The notes: generated by a model not told the origin, from the letters alone. DNA of 64,000 nucleotides from Hormoscilla sp. GUM202 (GCA_005518205.2 RFFC02000009.1:141782-205781), one strand, 5' to 3'; numbered from the stretch's first letter, positions 25,401 through 34,713 are shown. Numbers and translations: made by a program.

Positions 25401-28368
25401 CAATGATGCCTTCATCGCTAACGGAAATCCCGAGGCCCACGAGATCTTCGATGAAGATGGCAATTTCATCGGTGCGGACTTCCTGGTGTTGGGCAATGAG
25501 GTGAATGACGGGGGCACGGAAGTAAATGACGAACTGCCTGAGAACACGGCATTCTTGGATCAGACGATGGGAAACACGGGGGTAACAGAAAGTGGAGTAG
25601 TGACAGCCCACCCCGGTTTTAATCCCGGAGGAAACATATTGTCCGATCCGATGTTCGCCAATGCAGATTTCACAGTTCCAGGTTACGAGGTAGCACGAAT
25701 CACGGTCACGGAGGTAGAGGAACCGGAACCGGAACCAGTGGAAGTAAGGGTGACGATTGAAAACCTAGCGCCAGAAGACGGGACTTTTCTGACTCCGGTA
25801 TGGGTAGGATTTCAGGATGGCGGGTTCGATACTTACGACTCGGGTGCGCCCCTGACACTGGGTGGAGAACGCTTGGCAGAAGATGGCAATGTCATGGTGC
25901 TGTCTGAGGAATTCCTCGATAGTGGTGCGGGTGTGGTAGATGGTGCAGTCGGGGACGGCCCGATCGCCCCAGGACAAACGGTGATGGAAACCTTCATCCT
26001 GGATAGCAATGACGAGCGTTCCCGGTTCCTAGACTACTTCGCCATGGTGATCCCTTCCAATGATGCCTTCATCGCTAACGGAAATCCCGAGGCCCACGAG
26101 ATCTTCGATGAAGATGGCAATTTCATCGGTGCGGACTTCCTGGTGTTGGGCAATGAGGTGAATGACGGGGGCACGGAAGTAAATGACGAACTGCCTGAGA
26201 ACACGGCATTCTTGGATCAGACGATGGGAAACACGGGGGTAACAGAAAGTGGAGTAGTGACAGCCCACCCCGGTTTTAATCCCGGAGGAAACATATTGTC
26301 CGATCCGATGTTCGCCAATGCAGATTTCACAGTTCCAGGTTACGAGGTAGCACGAATCACGGTCACGGAGGTAGAGGAACCGGAACCGGAACCAGTGGAA
26401 GTAAGGGTGACGATTGAAAACCTAGCGCCAGAAGACGGGACTTTTCTGACTCCGGTATGGGTAGGATTTCAGGATGGCGGGTTCGATACTTACGACTCGG
26501 GTGCGCCCCTGACACTGGGTGGAGAACGCTTGGCAGAAGATGGCAATGTCATGGTGCTGTCTGAGGAATTCCTCGATAGTGGTGCGGGTGTGGTAGATGG
26601 TGCAGTCGGGGACGGCCCGATCGCCCCAGGACAAACGGTGATGGAAACCTTCATCCTGGATAGCAATGACGAGCGTTCCCGGTTCCTAGACTACTTCGCC
26701 ATGGTGATCCCTTCCAATGATGCCTTCATCGCTAACGGAAATCCCGAGGCCCACGAGATCTTCGATGAAGATGGCAATTTCATCGGTGCGGACTTCCTGG
26801 TGTTGGGCAATGAGGTGAATGACGGGGGCACGGAAGTAAATGACGAACTGCCTGAGAACACGGCATTCTTGGATCAGACGATGGGAAACACGGGGGTAAC
26901 AGAAAGTGGAGTAGTGACAGCCCACCCCGGTTTTAATCCCGGAGGAAACATATTGTCCGATCCGATGTTCGCCAATGCAGATTTCACAGCGCCAGGTTAC
27001 CAGGTAGCACGCATCACGATCGAACGGGTTATTCCTCCAATTGACGATCCTGTAAACCTGACATCTGTATTGACAGGGGACCAAGAGGTTCCCCCTGTAG
27101 AGACCGAGGCAAGGGGGACTGCCGAAATGACCCTGAATGAAGCGGGGGATGCCTTCAGCTACAGCATCACCGTTTCAGGTTTGGACTTTGGCGAGTTGAT
27201 CGACGGCACGCCCCAAACACCTTCGACAGATGATGATGTCACTGGACTGCATATCCACAATGCTCCTCGGGGTGAAAATGGTCCAGTTGTCTTTGGGCAA
27301 ATTAACCCCAACCAGGATGATGATGACATCAGCTTTGTGCTCAACCAGGATGGTTCAACTACTATATCGGGCATTGGGGAACCGGGGGAAGAAGCAGACC
27401 CAGAAGGGGTACCATTTAGCGATTTCGTCGATGTGCTGCGGGGGAACCAACCAGGAGACGAGGTTGACCTTTACTGGAATATCCACACTAATGAGTTCCC
27501 ATCTGGTGAGATCCGGGGCCAGTTTCAGATCTCCTCCGATATCCTCCCAAACACTCCTCCCGTCGCGTCTAACGATCGCGCTCGCACCAATATTGACACA
27601 CCGGTGGAAATCGACGTACTGGCCAATGACATGGATGCGGATGGAAACCCTCTGACCCTCAGCATTGTCACAGCTCCGAGCAACGGTACGGCCTTGGTGA
27701 ATGACCAGGGCACTCCAGATCCAAGTGATGATGACATCAACTACACCCCAAATTCGGGCTTCCAGGGCACAGACCAGTTCGCATATCAGGTGGATGATGG
27801 GAATGGCGGCACTGACACTGCCACTGTAACTGTCAGGGTGGGGACAGCAGGAACTCGGGATCGGATTAATGGCACCGAGCAAGACGATGTCCTGTTCGGC
27901 ACTCCGAATGACAATGACATCCGTGGCGGCGCTGGCAATGATGAACTCCGTGGAGAACAGGGCAATGACTTGCTCGTAGGCGGTCAGGGTGATGACACTA
28001 TGACTGGTAGTTCAGGCAACGATAATTTCTTCGGAGGTCCAGGAAATGACTTTTTTGATGGTGGTGGCGGAGATGATATGATCAAGGGTGGCTCAGGTCG
28101 AGATCTGATGGACGGCGGCAATGGCGCAGATATATTTATCTTCTCAATTGGTGACGCAGTTGATAACCTATCGGGTGCCGATGTGATCCTGATTTTCGAG
28201 TCTGGTACTGACTCGATCGGCCTCACGGACGGGTTGACAGAAGCAGCTCTGGATCTGCAGCAGCTGGGCACTAATACTCTCATCCGGCTCGCATCGAACG
28301 GGCAATACTTAGGTCTCGTTAACCGCACGTCAGTCGCAGATATAGAGGGAAATTTCCTCTCTCTGTGA
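22414..28368 (+). CDS. Giant repetitive surface/secreted protein: spondin-like repeats, CHRD, cadherin-like and RTX domains
   Basis: A 1,984-residue acidic protein starting with GTG at 22414, preceded by AGGAG at an 8-base distance. Residues 1 to about 230 form a beta-rich N-terminal domain. Six 219-residue repeats follow (VEVRVTIENLAPEDGTFLTP, WVGFQDGGFDTYDSGAPL, and a PEPEP linker), which resemble the spondin N-terminal domain of bacterial secreted proteins. Next comes a CHRD domain (LTGDQEVPPVETEARGTAEM and LHIHNAPRGENGPVV), then a cadherin-like tandem domain (NDMDADGNPLTLSIV, and FQGTDQFAYQVDD), then RTX nonapeptides (GGAGNDELRGEQGNDLLVGG) with a C-terminal secretion-type tail. No signal peptide is present, so type I export is likely. 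Adhesion or extracellular matrix function is inferred. Confidence 0.88.
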   Translation: MATTTLFDGTLGTRPADQGELILVQIPLAPTASETLIDNAVTLDSDLIGDRYTGYAGYRNYIFDLATGQAEPINSVFPPLDAEAGFTVSFNLAIDSEASLSNNRAGFSVIAVSSDGQNEIELGFDADRIFAQAQGFVSGEEVEFDTTSPTDYELKIEGSDYTLSADGEEILSGPLENYDFNSATSQPPLPFNPYDLPNFVFLGDNTDQSSATFTLGSVEVETEDDEPPEPEPVEVRVTIENLAPEDGTFLTPVWVGFQDGGFDTYDSGAPLTLGGERLAEDGNVMVLSEEFLDSGAGVVDGAVGDGPIAPGQTVMETFILDSNDERSRFLDYFAMVIPSNDAFIANGNPEAHEIFDEDGNFIGADFLVLGNEVNDGGTEVNDELPENTAFLDQTMGNTGVTESGVVTAHPGFNPGGNILSDPMFANADFTVPGYEVARITVTEVEEPEPEPVEVRVTIENLAPEDGTFLTPVWVGFQDGGFDTYDSGAPLTLGGERLAEDGNVMVLSEEFLDSGAGVVDGAVGDGPIAPGQTVMETFILDSNDERSRFLDYFAMVIPSNDAFIANGNPEAHEIFDEDGNFIGADFLVLGNEVNDGGTEVNDELPENTAFLDQTMGNTGVTESGVVTAHPGFNPGGNILSDPMFANADFTVPGYEVARITVTEVEEPEPEPVEVRVTIENLAPEDGTFLTPVWVGFQDGGFDTYDSGAPLTLGGERLAEDGNVMVLSEEFLDSGAGVVDGAVGDGPIAPGQTVMETFILDSNDERSRFLDYFAMVIPSNDAFIANGNPEAHEIFDEDGNFIGADFLVLGNEVNDGGTEVNDELPENTAFLDQTMGNTGVTESGVVTAHPGFNPGGNILSDPMFANADFTVPGYEVARITVTEVEEPEPEPVEVRVTIENLAPEDGTFLTPVWVGFQDGGFDTYDSGAPLTLGGERLAEDGNVMVLSEEFLDSGAGVVDGAVGDGPIAPGQTVMETFILDSNDERSRFLDYFAMVIPSNDAFIANGNPEAHEIFDEDGNFIGADFLVLGNEVNDGGTEVNDELPENTAFLDQTMGNTGVTESGVVTAHPGFNPGGNILSDPMFANADFTVPGYEVARITVTEVEEPEPEPVEVRVTIENLAPEDGTFLTPVWVGFQDGGFDTYDSGAPLTLGGERLAEDGNVMVLSEEFLDSGAGVVDGAVGDGPIAPGQTVMETFILDSNDERSRFLDYFAMVIPSNDAFIANGNPEAHEIFDEDGNFIGADFLVLGNEVNDGGTEVNDELPENTAFLDQTMGNTGVTESGVVTAHPGFNPGGNILSDPMFANADFTVPGYEVARITVTEVEEPEPEPVEVRVTIENLAPEDGTFLTPVWVGFQDGGFDTYDSGAPLTLGGERLAEDGNVMVLSEEFLDSGAGVVDGAVGDGPIAPGQTVMETFILDSNDERSRFLDYFAMVIPSNDAFIANGNPEAHEIFDEDGNFIGADFLVLGNEVNDGGTEVNDELPENTAFLDQTMGNTGVTESGVVTAHPGFNPGGNILSDPMFANADFTAPGYQVARITIERVIPPIDDPVNLTSVLTGDQEVPPVETEARGTAEMTLNEAGDAFSYSITVSGLDFGELIDGTPQTPSTDDDVTGLHIHNAPRGENGPVVFGQINPNQDDDDISFVLNQDGSTTISGIGEPGEEADPEGVPFSDFVDVLRGNQPGDEVDLYWNIHTNEFPSGEIRGQFQISSDILPNTPPVASNDRARTNIDTPVEIDVLANDMDADGNPLTLSIVTAPSNGTALVNDQGTPDPSDDDINYTPNSGFQGTDQFAYQVDDGNGGTDTATVTVRVGTAGTRDRINGTEQDDVLFGTPNDNDIRGGAGNDELRGEQGNDLLVGGQGDDTMTGSSGNDNFFGGPGNDFFDGGGGDDMIKGGSGRDLMDGGNGADIFIFSIGDAVDNLSGADVILIFESGTDSIGLTDGLTEAALDLQQLGTNTLIRLASNGQYLGLVNRTSVADIEGNFLSL
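23110..27017 (+). repeat. Six in-frame 657-bp repeats
   Basis: Units start at 23110, 23767, 24424, 25081, 25738 and 26395. By eye the six copies are the same in both protein and DNA until the last few codons of copy 6, where VPGYEVARITVTEV becomes APGYQVARITIERV. Identity at synonymous sites means very recent expansion or continuing gene conversion. Because 657 is divisible by three, copy number can change without frame loss. Confidence 0.95.
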
Positions 28369-28375
28369 TCCGTCT

Positions 28376-28432
28376 GACGATCCCATCTCAAGCGCGTTCC
28401 CAGGCAGAGCCGTGGGAACGAGGCGCTCCTTC
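28376..28432. repeat. GTTCCCAGGC palindromic element
   Basis: GCGTTCCCAGGCAGAGCCGT followed by GGGAACG forms a hairpin. It belongs to a dispersed family also seen at about 29510, 31921, 33766, 34502, 34559 and 38074. It is followed by an AAACCCGGTTTTTTT / ACCGGGTTTCT inverted pair at 28509-28546. Confidence 0.75.
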
Positions 28433-28590
28433 AATGCCTGAGGGATGCAACGCAGGCAACCCCTCAGGCATCGACGTGGCCTTACGCGCAACGTGCAGCA
28501 CTGCGTATAAAGAAACCCGGTTTTTTTGCTCATACCGGGTTTCTGGGTCGGGCGCAGCCGGGGTACTATGGTAAATTTAATGTTAATGAT

Positions 28591-29208
28591 ATGAATGCAA
28601 CTAAACAGGAAATCAAGGAAATGCTCAAATGGTTGAACCGCAACGAGCAGCAGATACAGCAGTATGCCCATGAATATGTTGCCTACAATGCTAATGGCAT
28701 TATTGTTCATGGTGAAAACCTGAGTCAAGTATTGCAGTTAGCAGCAGAAGAAGCGGATATTTTTTCTATTTACTTAGTTCCTGGTTTCACTGGATCTATT
28801 GTAATTTTACCCATTAGCTTTCGGACAGTTAGTCGTCACGAGTGGTTGCCAAAATATCAAGTGACTCTCAAACACAAAGAGGTGGTAATACCGGGTACAA
28901 TGATAGTTGATTCAGGGGCAGACTTTAGCGTGATATCCCTGAAAAATGGTCTAGATTTGGGATATAGGTTAGCGGATGGAGAGGAACTATTAGTGGCACA
29001 GACATTAGGGGGGAGTGTGGAATATGTTTTACGAAGAGTTGAAATGGCGATCGACGGATATAGTTTGACAGCGCCTTTCGCCTGGTTACAAAATAATAAA
29101 ACTGATGTGATGCTTTTGGGAAGAGAGGTTGTCTTTGATAAGTTTAATATTGAGTTTAGGCAAGCAGAGGAGGAAATAATTTTTACTTGGCGAGAAGGTT
29201 CTCAGTAG
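28591..29208 (+). CDS. Retropepsin-like aspartic protease domain protein
   Basis: A 205-residue protein. The N-terminal third (residues 1-75) contains a helix-rich segment followed by YVAYNANGIIVHGENLSQVL, which resembles the small DUF5678-type module of cyanobacterial proteins. The C-terminal domain has the retropepsin catalytic motif IVDSGADFSVIS, then a VMLLGREVVFDKFNIEF block corresponding to the LLG(R/M) motif near the C-terminus of retropepsin monomers. Such proteins act as dimers with one Asp from each chain. No signal peptide is seen, so a cytoplasmic role is likely. A 30-bp repeat array begins about ten bases after its stop codon. Confidence 0.75.
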   Translation: MNATKQEIKEMLKWLNRNEQQIQQYAHEYVAYNANGIIVHGENLSQVLQLAAEEADIFSIYLVPGFTGSIVILPISFRTVSRHEWLPKYQVTLKHKEVVIPGTMIVDSGADFSVISLKNGLDLGYRLADGEELLVAQTLGGSVEYVLRRVEMAIDGYSLTAPFAWLQNNKTDVMLLGREVVFDKFNIEFRQAEEEIIFTWREGSQ

Positions 29209-29218
29209 AAGCTTTATG

Positions 29219-29368
29219 GGGGCTTGTAGTAAGCACTAAAGTGCTTCCGGGGCTTGTAGTAAGCACTAAAGTGCTTCTGGGGCTTGTAGTAAGCACTAAA
29301 GTGCTTCCGGGGCTTGTAGTAAGCACTAAAGTGCTTCCGGGGCTTGTAGTAAGCACTAAAGTGCTTCC
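29219..29368. repeat. Five tandem copies of a 30-bp hairpin repeat
   Basis: The unit is GGGGCTTGTAGTAAGCACTA followed by AAGTGCTTCC. It contains the same AAGCACT/AGTGCTT stem as 11499-11666 but with an AA loop in this orientation, flanked by TTGTAGT. A degraded further unit (GGGCTAAAGTCTTTACTACGAAC) follows at about 29378-29400. Confidence 0.95.
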
Positions 29369-29400
29369 CTCGCGCAAGGGCTAAAGTCTTTACTACGAAC

Positions 29401-30085
29401 AATGGCGGATGAGGAACTCGTTCCCTACACTGTTCCGGAAAATCGCACACCGTTCCGGAAAAATCGGACGATATAGCTGACAACCGACCGACAGGCGCTC
29501 CCCCCCAGCGTTCCCAGGCGGGAGCCAGGGAACGAGGGCATCTAAATCCTGGAAGCCTTTCCCAGTAAGCATTCTGAAATTCTCTAAGTATAAATACTCC
29601 GGATGCTCAAACCCTTGTCCTGTAAGCGTTTCAAAAATAGGATGCGTTTGCCCTGCGCTCCCCCCGGACTACGCAACTAACAACTAACGATTGGTGCATC
29701 TCACTAATGCACGGAGCATAGATGATGGCCGATCGCAAAGCGTGCGCAGGCTCCCGGCCCCCACCGCTGCGCGAATACCCCTAACAATACTCCGGACGCT
29801 CTTAGGAACGAGGAACGAGAAGGAAGGCTTGCAGCGTAAGCCTTTGCCCGACAGAGCCATTTTTTGCAAGTTAGCCCTGGGGCTGACATTGAAAAAAATG
29901 ATGGCAGTAGGCCGCAACCATTGCCCTCTGGTCGTTCTGGGGTCTAAAAACTGTCCGGAGTATTGCCCTAAGGAATGAGGATTTAATAACCTGTCAAATT
30001 CCTCTAAAATGATCCTGTGACAAGACTTTATGGCTTCTCGGATGAGCATCTTGTTTAATCGGAGTTCCTAACGATAACAACTAAT
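29401..30085. other. Intergenic region with degraded repeats
   Basis: About 680 bases with no supportable gene. It contains two GTTCCGGAAAA-type motifs (29431-29466; also present inside the Calx-beta gene near 33575), one GTTCCCAGGC palindrome near 29510, and A/T-rich filler. Open frames here lack protein character. Confidence 0.5.
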
Positions 30086-30846
30086 ATGTCTCGTTTCTTG
30101 ATGTTACTGCTACTGCTGTTCCCTCTGACAGCTGCCTCGCACTACACTAGGGGAAACACTAAAGTGTTTACTACGAACGGGGTAAACACTAAAGTGTTTA
30201 CTGCGAACGGGGGAAACACTAAAGTGTTTACTACGAACGGGGTAAACGCTGAAGTGTTTACTACGAACAGAGTTTCTTCTGTGCCTGCGGAAAAGCTTGT
30301 CCGCACTCAAACATTCTCGCCCACACCAATTAGAATCGGCATAGATGATTTACCGCAACCTTTCGATAGTAATAGTGCTGTTAAACCTCCAAATGTCTCG
30401 TGTCCGAGAGCGCCCACCCTGTGGGCGTCTCTGGACACGAGCCTATCCCTGACTCGCCAGTGCTGCGCGTCCCCCCTGGTTTCACAGTTAATCTGTTTGC
30501 AGAAAACTTGGATGCGCCCCGTTGGTTAACCCTCACTCCTTCTGGAGATGTATTAGTAACTGAAACCAGGCAAAACCGCATTCGCCTGCTGCGCGATACT
30601 AATGATGATGGCGTCGGTTCCTGGAACCGCAATGCTGGCACTGGCTACAAAATTGTCTTTGTCCCCTTTGAAAATGGGCGTCCCCAAGGCTATTATGAAG
30701 ATTTCCTGACTGGTTTCCCGATCGATCCATCGGGACCAACTACTTGGGGACGCCCGGTAGGTTTGCTAGTTCTCCCAGATGGCAGTCTGCTGTTGACTGA
30801 GGAGGCTAATAACCGCATTTACCGCGTTCAATATACTGGAAATTGA
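30086..30846 (+). pseudogene. Broken sorbosone-dehydrogenase-like (PQQ beta-propeller) gene
   Basis: The start encodes a signal peptide (MSRFLMLLLLLFPLTAASH). Codons 22-61 are then four 30-bp hairpin repeats translated as TKVFTTNGVN-type units. The gene resumes with DDLPQPFDSNSAVKPPNVS, is frameshifted by a palindromic insertion at about 30395-30447, and continues as VLRVPPGFTVNLFAENLDAP and TPSGDVLVTETRQNRIRLLR. At DTNDDGV it jumps directly to GSWNRNAGTGYKIVFVPFEN, which in intact homologues lies about 200 residues further on. The end (GRPVGLLVLPDGSLLLTEEA, NNRIYRV) is normal. The protein would have been a periplasmic sugar or aldose dehydrogenase-type propeller. Three independent lesions make it non-functional. 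Confidence 0.85.
30151..30270. repeat. Four tandem 30-bp hairpin repeats inside a coding region
   Basis: Units at 30151, 30181, 30211 and 30241 read GGGAAACACTAAAGTGTTTA then CTACGAACGG. The stem is AAACACT/AGTGTTT, so the G-C pair at stem position 3 of the other loci is replaced by A-T on both sides. They are translated in frame within the broken dehydrogenase gene. Confidence 0.95.
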
Positions 30847-30901
30847 GAATAGTGAATTGTTAATAGAAAATTGAGAATCGAAAAGGATCAATGTTCTATT
30901 C

Positions 30902-31558
30902 TCAATTTTCTCTTTTCAATTCTTCCAAGTCTGCTGGCGTGTTACAATTAAATAGCATTTCGGGGTTCCCTAGGGGGAGTTCTGCTACTGTCTGGGAGGC
31001 GAGGAACTGCTGGAACGATCGCCCCCCTTGTTGGATAAATTGGGTTAACTCTGGCAGGCACGATCGCCTGTAAAAGCCGCACAGGGGTTCCCATCCCCAT
31101 TCCTGTTGCACCAAGAGGGCGATCGCCTCTCTTTGTACCGCTGTTAATTTTACCACCCAGTCTTGCAAGACATCAGCACGCAACTGGGGCAAGTCACAGG
31201 CAAGTAATAATACCCAATCTGATTCTACATGAACTAACCCTTGAACAAACCCCACTAGCGGTCCACTTGGTTGGCTTTCTCCTGCTATTGGGACTTCCGG
31301 GATTAAATGACAGTCATTAGGTATAATTTCTCGATATCTTTCTGGCCAGGAGGTGACTACATAAACCCGATCGCTACAGGATTTGGCAATGTTACAAATC
31401 CTACCAATTAGCGGCATTCCTTCAATAGGAATTAGGGCTTTATCTTTACCCATGCGCCCACTTTTACCTCCGGCGAGGACGATCGCTGTCAGTTTGATTG
31501 CGGAGGATTTTCGATGTCTCCGGAGACATTGAGGTAGCATTTTACGAATCAATATCAA
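30902..31558 (-). CDS. mobA: Molybdenum cofactor guanylyltransferase
   Basis: A 218-residue nucleotidyltransferase with the GTP-binding N-terminal motif [20 protein letters not shown], the [11 protein letters not shown] block, [10 protein letters not shown] (the metal-binding D) and a conserved C-terminal NCNTPADLE. MobA joins GMP to molybdopterin to form the bis-MGD or MGD cofactor used by enzymes such as nitrate reductase. The first 25 or so residues ([20 protein letters not shown]) precede the normal start of the domain and include a CGATGTCTCCGGAGACAT palindrome. A later start may be used. Confidence 0.9.
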   Translation of the reverse strand: MILIRKMLPQCLRRHRKSSAIKLTAIVLAGGKSGRMGKDKALIPIEGMPLIGRICNIAKSCSDRVYVVTSWPERYREIIPNDCHLIPEVPIAGESQPSGPLVGFVQGLVHVESDWVLLLACDLPQLRADVLQDWVVKLTAVQREAIALLVQQEWGWEPLCGFYRRSCLPELTQFIQQGGRSFQQFLASQTVAELPLGNPEMLFNCNTPADLEELKREN

Positions 31559-31982
31559 TTTCCACTAGCTTATTTCTGGATGACAGACCTGATTTAATTA
31601 AGATGCTGGACTTGGGAACATTAAATTCATAGCCCGCGAGGGGAATTAACTCTTTATTCGCCTTGGGCAGGCATGGACTGGCGGTGACTTCAGCTGGATG
31701 CTACGCTATCTGACTCTTCTGCGATCTCCTGCTTTTTGGAGTTGGGTTTTACCTTGACTTTTTTGTACATTTATGTCATGTTTTATGAGATCGATATCAT
31801 GGTATCTGTTCGCTTTATCTATCATAGATGATAAATCTTTGTTTGTCAAGCAAGGGGCCGATCGCACGGGCCCCCTCCGCTACGCGAAGAGATAGAGGAT
31901 CTTAAAAAAAGACTCGCGCCGTTCCCAGGCGGTCCCCAGGGAACGAGGTTGATGGTTAATGAAGAATGTTAACCATCAACCA
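31559..31982. other. Intergenic region
   Basis: About 420 bases without a gene. It contains a GTTCCCAGGCGGTCCCCAGG-type palindrome near 31920 and an inverted repeat TTGATGGTTAA / TTAACCATCAA near 31949-31981. Confidence 0.5.
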
Positions 31983-33670
31983 TTACTGAGTGCTCGATCG
32001 CCCTTCCAAAAAGCCAAATAGAAGATAATGTTCTCGCCCGCTGGCGAAAGCGCCAGCCTCTACGGCGATCGGTCCGCGGACGGCCCGAAAAATCGCAACA
32101 TCGGGGTTTTGGGCGAGATAGAAGGCTTCATCGAAGTAACGAGATGAATTAGGGCTAGGCAGACGACCTTCAAATTGTCCAAACTGAAGATAATGTTCCA
32201 GTCCAGTAGAAAATATACCACCAAGTACGGCAGTGGCAACATCGGGATACTGGGCGAGATAAAAGGCTTCGTCAAAATTGAAGTTCTGGCTAGGACTGCG
32301 ACCTTCAAATTGTCCAAACTGAAGAAAATGTTCCAGTCCACTGGCAAAAGCACCGGTAGCCACTGCCGCCGCGACACCAGGGTTTTGGGCCAGATAGAAA
32401 CTCTCGTCAAAAGCAGGTAGAGAGGGTGGCGCTGGCGCTGGCGTAGGCCTTGGCACATCTGGGAGGTAGATCGCCTGAGAGTCGTCATCATTGATAATCG
32501 TACCTCGGGCTTCCACAGTATTCGGCTGTCCATTGGTAATATCGGTCAGCAGCACCGAAAAGGTCTCATCTGCTTCTAAGGAGGTATCGCTAATAATAGG
32601 CACCGCGATCGTCCCTTGGATCTGACCGGGATTAATAGTCAAAACTCCTATAGTCTGTTCGTAATCGCTGCTAGCTACTGCGGTGCCATCCTGGGTACTA
32701 TAGTTAAAGGTTACAGGATCGATCGCCTGTGCTGACAGACGCACCTGGAAGACCGCATTATTAGCACCCCTGTCTCCCTCAGTCACCTCTATATTGGGAA
32801 TAGACAAACTGGGGAGATCGTCATTGGCGATCGTCCCAGTTGCCTCGTTGTCAATAATTATCCGCGCAGCACGCTCCGGGAACCCTCCGCTACTCAGCAG
32901 TAGTAACAGGGTCTCTTCTGATTCCACCTCTTCGTCACCCAAAACGGGCACGGTGACTGTTTTCTCAGTTTCCCCGGGTGCAAACACCAGGGTATCGGCA
33001 GTCAATTGGTAATCACGTCCAACTGTTGCCGACTGGTCTGCGGTTTCATAATCCACCGTTACAGGCACTATAGTAGGTTCTGACAGCAGCACAGTGAATT
33101 CCAGATTAGCAGTTGGCCGATCCGGGTTGTCCGGATCCCGATCGCCCTCTTGGACAGAGGCATTCTCCACTGATATTTCTGGTATGGCAATCTGGAAATT
33201 GGCGAAATCAGCTGCTGTAATTGGTTCTTCCGCATTCAAGGTCAGCCGGTAAAATCTCCCTGACTGCACATCCACATCTGCTGGCGCACCCGATCCGAAG
33301 ATGGTGGTAGTAGTATAGACTGTTGATTCGTCTGGGTCAAGGCTAAAGCTATTTCTCAAGGCCAGACTGACATCATAACCCGCCCCAGCATCCACAAATC
33401 CATCATTATCCCGATCGCCATTCACAATATCGTCCAGTCCGGAAGCTCCGGTGAGGTAAGTAGTTGCGGCGACCGACAGGCTACCGGTCCTGTCTCAGCC
33501 TCTAAACCAGTCCAGAGATCGATCGTCCTTTCTGCAGTCAGTGTCAGTTCTGGTTCTGTTGTTTCAGGTAAGAACCGTTCCGGAAAAATCGGACAACAGT
33601 CATCTTCTCTGCTGGTGATGCGATTTAATTCCATGCTTGCTAAGGCACAATTAATCATTTTGTCTATCAC
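31983..33670 (-). pseudogene. Calx-beta domain protein with C-terminal FYLAQNPDVA repeats, frameshifted
   Basis: From 33425 to 31983 the frame encodes two Calx-beta domains (SVENASVQEGDRDPDNPDRP, FAPGETEKTVTVPV, and IEVTEGDRGANNAVFQVRLS) and three C-terminal units of the type FDEAFYLAQNPDVA with GLEHYLQFGQFEGR. Upstream, 33670 to about 33490 encodes the likely N-terminus (ELTLTAERTIDLWTGLEAET) in a different frame. The natural continuation LSVAATTYLTGASGLDDIVN is read in the 480-residue frame after a TGA. A single shift near the ACAGGACCGG around 33484-33493 reconnects them. Translation from a GTG at 33425 is possible but would lose the N-terminal part. The protein type is extracellular and calcium-binding. 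Confidence 0.7.
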
Positions 33671-33955
33671 ATCTGTTACTCCTCACAGCAACGCCCTTCT
33701 GTTTGAAAATAATTCTTTAATTTATTTTGAGCCCCACAATCTAGCCAATCACCGATTATACCGCGTTCCCAGGCTCCGCCTGGGAACGCGGGGGCGAGCG
33801 ATCCCCAGCAAAATACTCACTGGTACCGGAGTTACTTTGCTGCCGGTGGCTATTTTGTGCTCAAACCTATAAATGCGATTTTCCGGAAATTACTAGCTTT
33901 TAGGCTCCAGGCTAAGGGCTGCTGGACGATCCAGCGAGCGGTTTACCATTGGAAA

Positions 33956-34026
33956 AGCGGGTAGCGGGAATCGAACCCGCATCAATAGCTTGGAAGGCTA
34001 TGATTTTACCACTAAACTATACCCGC
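33956..34026 (-). tRNA. trnG: tRNA-Gly (anticodon TCC)
   Basis: The minus strand folds as a cloverleaf. Acceptor arms are GCGGGTA and TACCCGC, the D-arm is in AGTTTAGTGGTAAAAT, the anticodon loop CTTCCAA gives TCC, and the T-arm is GCGGG-TTCGATT-CCCGC. CCA is not encoded. It decodes GGA and probably GGG. Confidence 0.93.
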
Positions 34027-34713
34027 ATTGGTTGCATTTGCTCCTTCGATGTCTCCGGAGAGCGCTATTCGCACTGCTCCGGAGACATCGAAGAGTCATC
34101 TTCAACTAATTTAGCACAACTTTGGCCAATGTCAAACAGAAGAAGGGAAAATTCTCATTTTTTTGAGTCTTGCCAATCTGAGATCGCCGGTCACTGCGAC
34201 CGGTAAGGTAACAGGTCTAAGAAGCCCTAGGTCTTCCTTGTCTAAGAAGCCCTAGGTCTTCCTTGACGGTTTTCATTATAACAAACCCATCCTGGGTATT
34301 GTCAACCGAGTTTAACAATACTTAATATTTTTGCTATCTAGTCTATGCTCGTCAATCCGCTCAATGAGAGCACTCCGGACCGTATAAGTAAACACCTGTA
34401 CCAAATAGCAGCAACAACACTGCTGTCACAGCCGAATACCAGAGGGCTAAACGGCTTCAATGTCTCCTGGGAGTTCGATGTCTCCCGGGAGCGCTAATCG
34501 CACGTTCCCAGGCAGAGCCATGGGAACGAGGGGGGAGACATCGACGGGTGGTTCGCACGTTCCCAGGCAGAGCCATGGAAACGTGGGGGGAGACATCGAC
34601 GGGTGGTTTAAAATATCTGGTGGTGCCAAAGGCTAATCCCAATCAACGATTAACGATGAACAATCAACCTGACTCGGTGATAATAGGGGACAGTGTGAGG
34701 TAACAACTGGGTT
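34027..34713. repeat. Palindrome-rich intergenic region
   Basis: About 690 bases without a gene. It contains CGATGTCTCCGGAG / CTCCGGAGACATCG arms at 34048-34092, two direct copies of TCTAAGAAGCCCTAGGTCTT plus CCTTG at 34216-34265, and a compound palindrome at 34473-34545 in which a GTTCCCAGGC hairpin lies inside ATGTCTCCC/GGGAGACAT arms. A second, partial copy follows to about 34605. Confidence 0.8.

Noticed and set aside
23137..27084. Repeated minus-strand frames of 70 and 79 codons inside the giant gene
   Set aside because: They recur every 657 bp only because the DNA repeat recurs, and they lie wholly opposite a well-supported coding frame.
29219..29368. Possible repeat protein from the 30-bp array
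   Set aside because: Both strands are open only because 30 is a multiple of three. The product is a simple repeat without start signal, and the same unit occurs in non-coding places.
29691..29978. 95-codon plus-strand frame in the region before the broken dehydrogenase
   Set aside because: The sequence is a mix of repeat pieces. No recognisable domain, and the opposite strand is equally open.
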